Origin: Capitulum mitella
Taxonomy: Eukaryota > Arthropoda > Thecostraca > Pollicipedomorpha > Pollicipedidae
Length of the DNA stretch: 64,000 bases
NCBI GenBank assembly: GCA_030062745.1
Contig: CP099839.1
Location: 41,031,891-41,095,890 of the forward strand
Direction of reading: 5' to 3'
Made by a program: the position numbers and the translations under genes. The notes under the pieces were generated by a model. That model was given only the letters and a program-made list of their open reading frames with translations, was not told the origin of the DNA and made no database searches. Of this stretch, positions 60,501 through 64,000 are shown in pieces (position 1 is the first letter of the stretch; every line of letters begins with the position of its first letter).

Positions 60501-63500
60501 AACTAAACGCATCAGTTGTTCTAGCGAATGTTCACGCATATCTAACATTAACCTCTTTACACCAAGACCACTAGCGGTCCTCTGCACAGCCCCGTTCCAT
60601 TCCTGACACTATGAAAGCGACTGAGCCGTTCCATTCCTGAACGTTCCACACGCGGCGGAGGCTGTTTCGTTCGTAAGCCGGCCGCCCGTCTCCGGCAGGT
60701 ATCCTGGCCAAGAAGGCCGTGGAGCGCGGTCTGACGGTGCCGCCCTGGATCAAGACGTCGCTGTCGCCCGGCTCGGGCGTGGTCACCCACTACCTGCAGG
60801 ACAGCGGCGTGCTCACCTTCCTCCGCCAGCTCGGCTTCGGCATCGTCGGCTACGGCTGCATGACCTGCATTGGCAACAGCGGCCCGCTGCCGCGGCCGGT
60901 CGTGGACGCCATCGAGCAGGTGGGCGGGGGCGGCGAACGGCGGCGGGGGCGGGGGCGGCAGGTCGCGGCCGGGCTGCCCCGCTGTGGGTCCTTCTGTGTG
61001 ATCGGGATTCAAACTGTCCCGCCCGCCGGTGGCACAGTTTGACAGGACAGTGAGACAGTCAGTCGGTGAGGCTGCTCTGCACAGAGACGAGAAGAGCTCA
61101 GGGAACGGTAGGTGAAGGCAAAGAGAGGCTCGTGGATGAAATGTTTTTGGAGGTGAAGTGAACTGTATTTTTGTTTCTGAGAATATCCCAGGTTTGCGTG
61201 GCTAGATTGTTGCGAATAGTCTCCAGCCCCGTGAGAGGGCCAACGCCACGTCACAGTGTTTTGGGGCTTAGGGTTTACAAGTATCAACTGTCTCAAGAAC
61301 AACCGAGTATGGTTGTCTTGCTCCATCCGTTCTTGTGGTGTATAAGCTGTTGCGGCGGTCGTCAGGGGGACCTGGTCTGCTGCGGGGTGCTGTCCGGTAA
61401 CCGCAACTTCGAGGGCCGCATCCACCCGCACGTGCGTGCCAACTACCTGGCGTCGCCGCCGCTGGTCATAGCGTACGCGCTGGCCGGCCGTGTCGACATC
61501 GACTTCGAAACAACGCCGCTCGGTGAGCTGCCGGCTGAACACGTGGGATGGGGTGCGGGGCCGAGTCTGTCCTGTGAGGGGACTCATGTGCTCTGTAATG
61601 AAGGGGCTTTGCTGTATGTGTGTGCTTGGCCTTTTAATGTATCCTGCATCAACCATGGTTTACATGTTGACTTTGTAATTTTGTTGCGCACATTGTCCAG
61701 GAGATAGTGCCGTGCCAATTCACTGTGTGTGTGGGGGGGGGGGATTTGTATCATATCTAACGTATGCATACCCGTGTCATTTTCAAGTAAACCACAACCT
61801 TAACCAATTTTGCCTATGAAACCGTGAGCAAGAGTGATGCGTTCTAAAGGCTGACTTGTTGGTAGCACTACACTATTTTGTCACGAGAAACGTGCAAAAG
61901 CCTGTGTTTGAATGCGGAGTACGTTCCCGGTATATATATTGGAGTGGTCTGCAAATGCTTTTGTGAACTTTGGAGTAGCGCTTTTGTATATTTATGTTAG
62001 ATTCATTGAAAAAATATTCCTGCAAAAGTCAATTAATTTTTATTTACGTTTATCACTGTCACATGGCCCCTGAGTGAACCAACTGGCATGTGTGCTTGCA
62101 GCTGTAGCGCTCAAGTGTCCTGCTTGTTTAGAGAAGGAATATTACGCCAAATTAGACGTGCCTTTTTACAGCGCCGATATAAATTATTATTCGAAATAGC
62201 ACTGGGGTTTCGGGCTCTTTTCCCCTCCCCACCCGCCTCGGGCGAGTTCTGAATGTGTCGCGTCAACCGCTGCCGGCAGCTTGTGAGAATGGTCGGCTCC
62301 CGTGCGACGTTCCAGAAGGCATACGAAGTTACGGGGGGGATTGAGCGTCACCATTGGGCGCTTAATGGCTGGCCGCTGCATGCGGCGTGCGCACCTTTGG
62401 TGTGCCGGCCTGGTAATTTCCCGAGCGTTCTTAGACGACGGGATATTTAAGGATCGCCGGTGGCGACCTCCGTCATTGCAGAAAGCACGTTTTATAGCGG
62501 AAGCGTGTGGCACTATGGTGTGCACCACGAGAAAAAGAGTCGAAATTTGGTTGATGGGTACTCGGGCCGAATCATTGCCAATAAAAAGGCTGCCTGCGTG
62601 GGGAGAAGTGCTGCAGCGATGTTTTCAACTTCGCCGGGTGGATAAGCTTACCCAGAGGGAGTCCGAAACACAGACCGTCCGATTAGTGATGAGGGTTTGG
62701 AACAAAGCCCGCACTCACATTTCACTTGAGCGGAACGTGGTAACGGAACTCGACAGGAAGCATGACTAGTATCTAGCTCAGAGCCAGATGCAGAAGATCC
62801 ATTCCGCAAACGGGGAAGGAGAGGGGATTATGAGATAACAGCCTGAAAAACGTCTGACTTTGCCCGTATCGGCACCATGAAGATCGTCAAAATCCAAGAA
62901 GACAAAGATTTTCTTCAAGTCCGACGGAAGTCAGGCCTCCGAAGCTTCATGGTGGGAGTTGATAAGTTCCTTTCTGGGAAGGAGGAGCGAGCTGTTCAAC
63001 TACAGCAAGAGGCCCGCCGTCAGACTGAAGAACAATCCGATCAGGAGGCAACTTCCCCTCGTCTACCAACAGCACACACCTGACGGATGAGGATGATCGG
63101 CAGCCATTTACCGTGCCTTCTTCGAAGCGGCCCTGTAGGAGAGCGAAGAAGATCGCCACTCCTGGTCTGGCAGCAGTCTCGGCCACGACTCCTCTGAACT
63201 GGCGATCAACAGAAGCTCGATCAGGCGGTCGCGCAGATCCCAGAGGAAAGCCATCGCGGAGGAAATCCGGCGTTCTTTCTCGGCGCCATCCAGCCTGGTG
63301 GTCCACTGGGAAGGCAAAGTTTACCCGACGAGGGAAGAAAGAAGGTGGATCGACTTCCTGTCATTGTGACCGGTCCAGGAAGCGTCGCCGAACACCTCGG
63401 CGTTCCGGGACTGGCAAGTGGAACCGGCGCAGCGGCAGCCAACGTCTTCGGGCGTTGTCTGGAATATTGGGAGGTTTTGCATTAGGTCGTCGAAATGAGC

Positions 63501-64000
63501 TTCGACACCACCTCCACCAGTACTAGATAAGTGTTGAGGGCAGGTTTTGCGTTAGGTCGTTGGCATGAGCTTCGACACCACCTCCACCAGTACTGAACAA
63601 GGGTTGAGGGCATGCACGTTTCTTCAATAGAAGCTTGGGCGACAACTCCTTTACTTCGCTTGTCGTCATCGCATCTTCGAACTGGTGGCAGGGACGGCTT
63701 CCTCCAAGCGCTTCGGTCCGTCTGCGGGCTCGGGGATCTCCTTGTTCAAGCGCGTCAAGAGGAGATGGAGGCTCATTGATCGGAGCAAATTTGCATTCAT
63801 GATGCGTGGAGACCTGGAGCCAGCGGTGGCCGAGACGTTTCTTTCCTCCAAGAATCGTGTCGTGGCCTTGTACCGCGAGACACTGGCCGAAAGCCGGCCA
63901 CGCGATTATTATCGCGAGTTCGTGGAACTGACGATCGTCCTCTTTGGTGAAGAACCTCCGTGGGAAGTCAGGTTTCTCCAACTAGGTGCTCTCCACCGTG
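39477..64000 (+). CDS. IRP1: Cytosolic aconitase / iron regulatory protein with IRP2-like insert (5' part; 12 exons)
   Basis: Exons: 39477-39501, 46238-46336, 55238-55404, 56835-56980, 57326-57766, 58006-58075, 58328-58651, 58995-59166, 59555-59772, 60148-60307, 60699-60919, 61366-61522; all phases agree (733 residues plus one base). The protein follows IRP1 from [20 protein letters not shown] to [17 protein letters not shown]; domain 4 lies beyond the window. IRP1-type proteins hold a 4Fe-4S cluster and convert citrate to isocitrate, or without the cluster bind iron-responsive elements in mRNAs for ferritin and other iron genes. The cluster cysteines are present at about residues 595, 661 and 664, with the 66-residue spacing of human IRP1 C437/C503. 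TDSHTTM and SGNRNFEGR, with the catalytic arginines, are intact. Exon 5 adds a 147-residue cysteine-containing insert in domain 1 as in vertebrate IRP2. Confidence 0.93.
43047..43085. repeat. (CTC)n microsatellite
   Basis: About 13 uninterrupted CTC triplets in IRP intron 1. Confidence 0.97.
45293..45336. repeat. 44-bp direct repeat, copy 1
   Basis: CGAATATTCATGCATGATCC + GAATATTCAGTATTGGTATATTCC, identical to 45761-45804. It is itself rich in GAATATTC palindromes. Confidence 0.95.
45761..45804. repeat. 44-bp direct repeat, copy 2
   Basis: Identical to the copy at 45293-45336; the 424 bp between them show no coding content. Confidence 0.95.
46238..46336 (+). CDS. IRP1: IRP exon 2
   Basis: After cgttcgtttcag it reads [20 protein letters not shown] + [12 protein letters not shown], then G|GTGCGT. 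It matches the IRP N-terminus (insect NPFAQFQETFTQDGNVYKYF). Phase 1 in, 1 out. Confidence 0.88.
46475..46900. repeat. About 45-bp minisatellite, eight to nine units
   Basis: Unit resembles GTGGGTCTGAGACGCCGCTG + TACTGGGGCAGGAGAAGGACGGTG, diverged and partly interrupted. Confidence 0.88.
47750..49450. other. Intragenic CpG-rich island
   Basis: GC and CpG are far above the rest of the intron; many CCGGCCGG-type words occur. Frames are open on both strands for up to 360 codons, low in complexity (Arg, Pro, Ala, Gly) and without recognisable domains, so they are probably not coding. It could be an alternative promoter of the IRP gene, the promoter of an unseen transcript, or an unmethylated enhancer. 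Confidence 0.5.
50943..51466. mobile_element. piggyBac-type non-autonomous element, short copy
   Basis: TTAA at both ends (50943-50946, 51463-51466), with inverted ends TTAACCCCATTCCCGGAGG and, from the right, TTAAACTTATTTCCGGCAGG. It shares long blocks with the 23.9-25.1 kb copy in opposite orientation (GAACTGTCATGGTCAC, ATTCCATTTTACGGCT, GACCTTAGAGTC). About 700 bp shorter, so internally deleted. Confidence 0.75.
53120..53225. repeat. About 45-bp tandem repeat, two to three units
   Basis: Units share CCGTTTGTACATAC and CCCCCACGGCCGCAGAGGGG; immediately upstream of the 30-bp minisatellite. Confidence 0.85.
53225..53645. repeat. 30-bp minisatellite, about 14 units
   Basis: Unit CACTGTTCAGGACCTGTCGT + GTGTACCGCC. 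The period keeps frames open on both strands and creates spurious cysteine/valine-rich frames. Confidence 0.97.
55238..55404 (+). CDS. IRP1: IRP exon 3
   Basis: It reads [20 protein letters not shown] and ends [13 protein letters not shown] before GTGAGG. It matches LPFSIRVLLEAAIRNCDEF and VPFKPARVILQ of IRP1. Phase 1 in, 0 out. Confidence 0.95.
56835..56980 (+). CDS. IRP1: IRP exon 4
   Basis: It reads [20 protein letters not shown] and [20 protein letters not shown] + SVQVDFSR, donor GC|GTAAGT. Nearly identical to IRP1 of other animals. Phase 0 in, 2 out. Confidence 0.96.
57326..57766 (+). CDS. IRP exon 5: 147-residue insert with IRP2-like CPFH motif
   Basis: Acceptor ctctgtgctgcag, donor GCCTT|GTGAGC; 441 bp, phase 2 in and 2 out, so including or skipping it keeps the frame. 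The first 100 residues are low-complexity Ala/Pro/Arg/Ser. The last 40 are [18 protein letters not shown], then [20 protein letters not shown] with five cysteines and a CPFH motif (57738-57749, residues about 284-287). The flanks are HSVQVDFSR before and [12 protein letters not shown] after. In human IRP2 the 73-residue insert lies at the same place and ends ILCPFH shortly before VLKNQEVEFGRN; its Cys-Pro and His bind haem. The upstream low-complexity part is not shared with IRP2. Confidence 0.8.
58006..58075 (+). CDS. IRP1: IRP exon 6
   Basis: After gaatttgtatttcag it reads [20 protein letters not shown] + FLK, donor AAG|GTTAGT. It matches ADSLQKNQDLEFERNRERFEFLK of IRP1. It fits after exon 4 or exon 5 equally well (phase 2 in). 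Confidence 0.95.
58328..58651 (+). CDS. IRP1: IRP exon 7: substrate-binding DSH motif
   Basis: It reads [20 protein letters not shown], then [20 protein letters not shown] + [16 protein letters not shown], ending TDIVLTVTK. The TDSHTTM block carries aconitase active-site residues (IRP2 has TDSHITM). Phase 0 in, 0 out. Confidence 0.97.
58995..59166 (+). CDS. IRP1: IRP exon 8
   Basis: It reads [20 protein letters not shown] and [20 protein letters not shown], ending DYLLQT(G). Phase 0 in, 1 out. Confidence 0.97.
59374..59487. repeat. 35-bp tandem repeat, three units
   Basis: Unit CCCCGTCCCCGTAACGGCCG + TCCCAGTGACGGATG, in the intron between IRP exons 8 and 9. Confidence 0.92.
59555..59772 (+). 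CDS. IRP1: IRP exon 9
   Basis: It reads [20 protein letters not shown] and [20 protein letters not shown] + [18 protein letters not shown], ending SAE|GTGGGT. The SGPKRPQD block is fully conserved. Phase 1 in, 0 out. Confidence 0.97.
60148..60307 (+). CDS. IRP1: IRP exon 10: first cluster cysteine
   Basis: It reads [20 protein letters not shown] and ends [20 protein letters not shown] + GA(G). The cysteine of [10 protein letters not shown] corresponds to human IRP1 C437. IRP2 has VISCTNNCNP here, so this is the IRP1 form. Phase 0 in, 1 out. Confidence 0.97.
60699..60919 (+). CDS. IRP1: IRP exon 11: second and third cluster cysteines
   Basis: It reads [20 protein letters not shown] and [16 protein letters not shown], then [30 protein letters not shown] holds the other two cluster ligands (C503, C506 in human IRP1). 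Phase 1 in, 0 out. Confidence 0.97.
61366..61522 (+). CDS. IRP1: IRP exon 12: active-site arginines
   Basis: It reads [20 protein letters not shown] and [20 protein letters not shown], ending TTPL(G) before [15 protein letters not shown] is the aconitase form (IRP2: SGNKNFEGR). The next exon, starting with the KGQ..IFLKDIWP block, is beyond the window. Phase 0 in, 1 out. Confidence 0.96.
61523..62500. other. 5' part of IRP intron 12
   Basis: Non-coding: a (GT)n plus G12 run at 61721-61742, AT-rich unique DNA to about 62200, then GC-richer sequence leading into the transposon-like segment. Confidence 0.5.
62520..64000 (+). mobile_element. Broken transposase-like element, unclassified DNA transposon suspected
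   Basis: Plus-strand frames together show blocks of a protein family common in transposon annotations of aquatic invertebrates: [30 protein letters not shown] with [42 protein letters not shown] with [51 protein letters not shown], and [20 protein letters not shown]. Aspartates in the HWxGK and FDTT blocks and a CRHH-E block suggest a DDE-type nuclease. The frame is interrupted several times, so it is a fossil; it runs off the right edge. It lies inside an IRP intron. The family name is not known to me. Confidence 0.6.
63471..63612. repeat. Tandem duplication of about 70 bp inside the transposase-like element
   Basis: Two copies of GGTTTTGC[A/G]TTAGGTCGT... through ...GTGTTGAGGGCA, each containing the FDTT-coding block (AGCTTCGACACCACCTCCAC). 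Confidence 0.9.

Noticed and set aside
63113-63981. 137- and 152-codon frames at the right edge
   Set aside because: They are other-frame or opposite-strand readings of the transposase-like element, whose recognisable blocks are on the plus strand.

Overview
The window is nuclear DNA from a multicellular animal, most likely an arthropod and plausibly a crustacean. Coding sequence comes in short exons of about 50 to 540 bp with GT-AG introns, protein similarity is confined to those exons, and introns are full of microsatellites, minisatellites and small DNA transposons. I cannot name the species. All protein assignments rest on remembered family sequences and on exon phase arithmetic, not on a search.

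Four genes can be supported. (1) At the left edge, on the minus strand, lies the first coding exon of a secreted or membrane protein (39-85); the rest is outside. (2) From 19279 down to 2216, minus strand, is a 15-exon gene for an 839-residue single-domain angiotensin-converting-enzyme-like (peptidase M2) protein with a signal peptide, an acidic Ala/Glu/Pro-rich N-terminal extension and a C-terminal membrane anchor. Its zinc-binding and catalytic residues are gone, so it is a pseudo-enzyme of the insect Ance-3 / nematode ACN-1 kind. (3) From 35577 down to 20770, minus strand, is a SAC3D1-like (SAC3/GANP family) gene with seven recognised coding exons, two of which are remodelled by minisatellites. 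(4) From 39477 to beyond 64000, plus strand, is a cytosolic aconitase / iron regulatory protein gene; twelve coding exons (733 residues) are inside the window and the C-terminal domain lies to the right.

The most interesting item is exon 5 of gene 4 (57326-57766). It is a phase-preserving 441-bp exon that inserts 147 residues into aconitase domain 1 at the position where vertebrate IRP2 carries its cysteine-rich insert, and it ends with the same Cys-Pro-Phe-His motif that IRP2 uses for haem sensing. The same protein keeps the three cluster cysteines and the active-site arginines of IRP1. It therefore looks like an IRP1-type aconitase with an IRP2-type regulatory insert.

Genes 3 and 4 are head to head. 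Between them, roughly 38.45-39.5 kb has ordinary CpG content, while the DNA on both sides (35.0-38.25 and 39.5-41.3 kb) has almost no CpG, as expected if germline methylation covers the 5' parts of both gene bodies and spares a shared promoter.

Mobile DNA includes two copies of a 1.3-1.4 kb terminal-inverted-repeat element (2.4-3.7 and 22.5-23.9 kb), two copies of a TTAA-flanked piggyBac-type non-autonomous element (23.9-25.1 and 50.9-51.5 kb), a tRNA-derived SINE (about 29.7-29.9 kb) and a broken transposase-like element at the right edge (62.5-64.0 kb).
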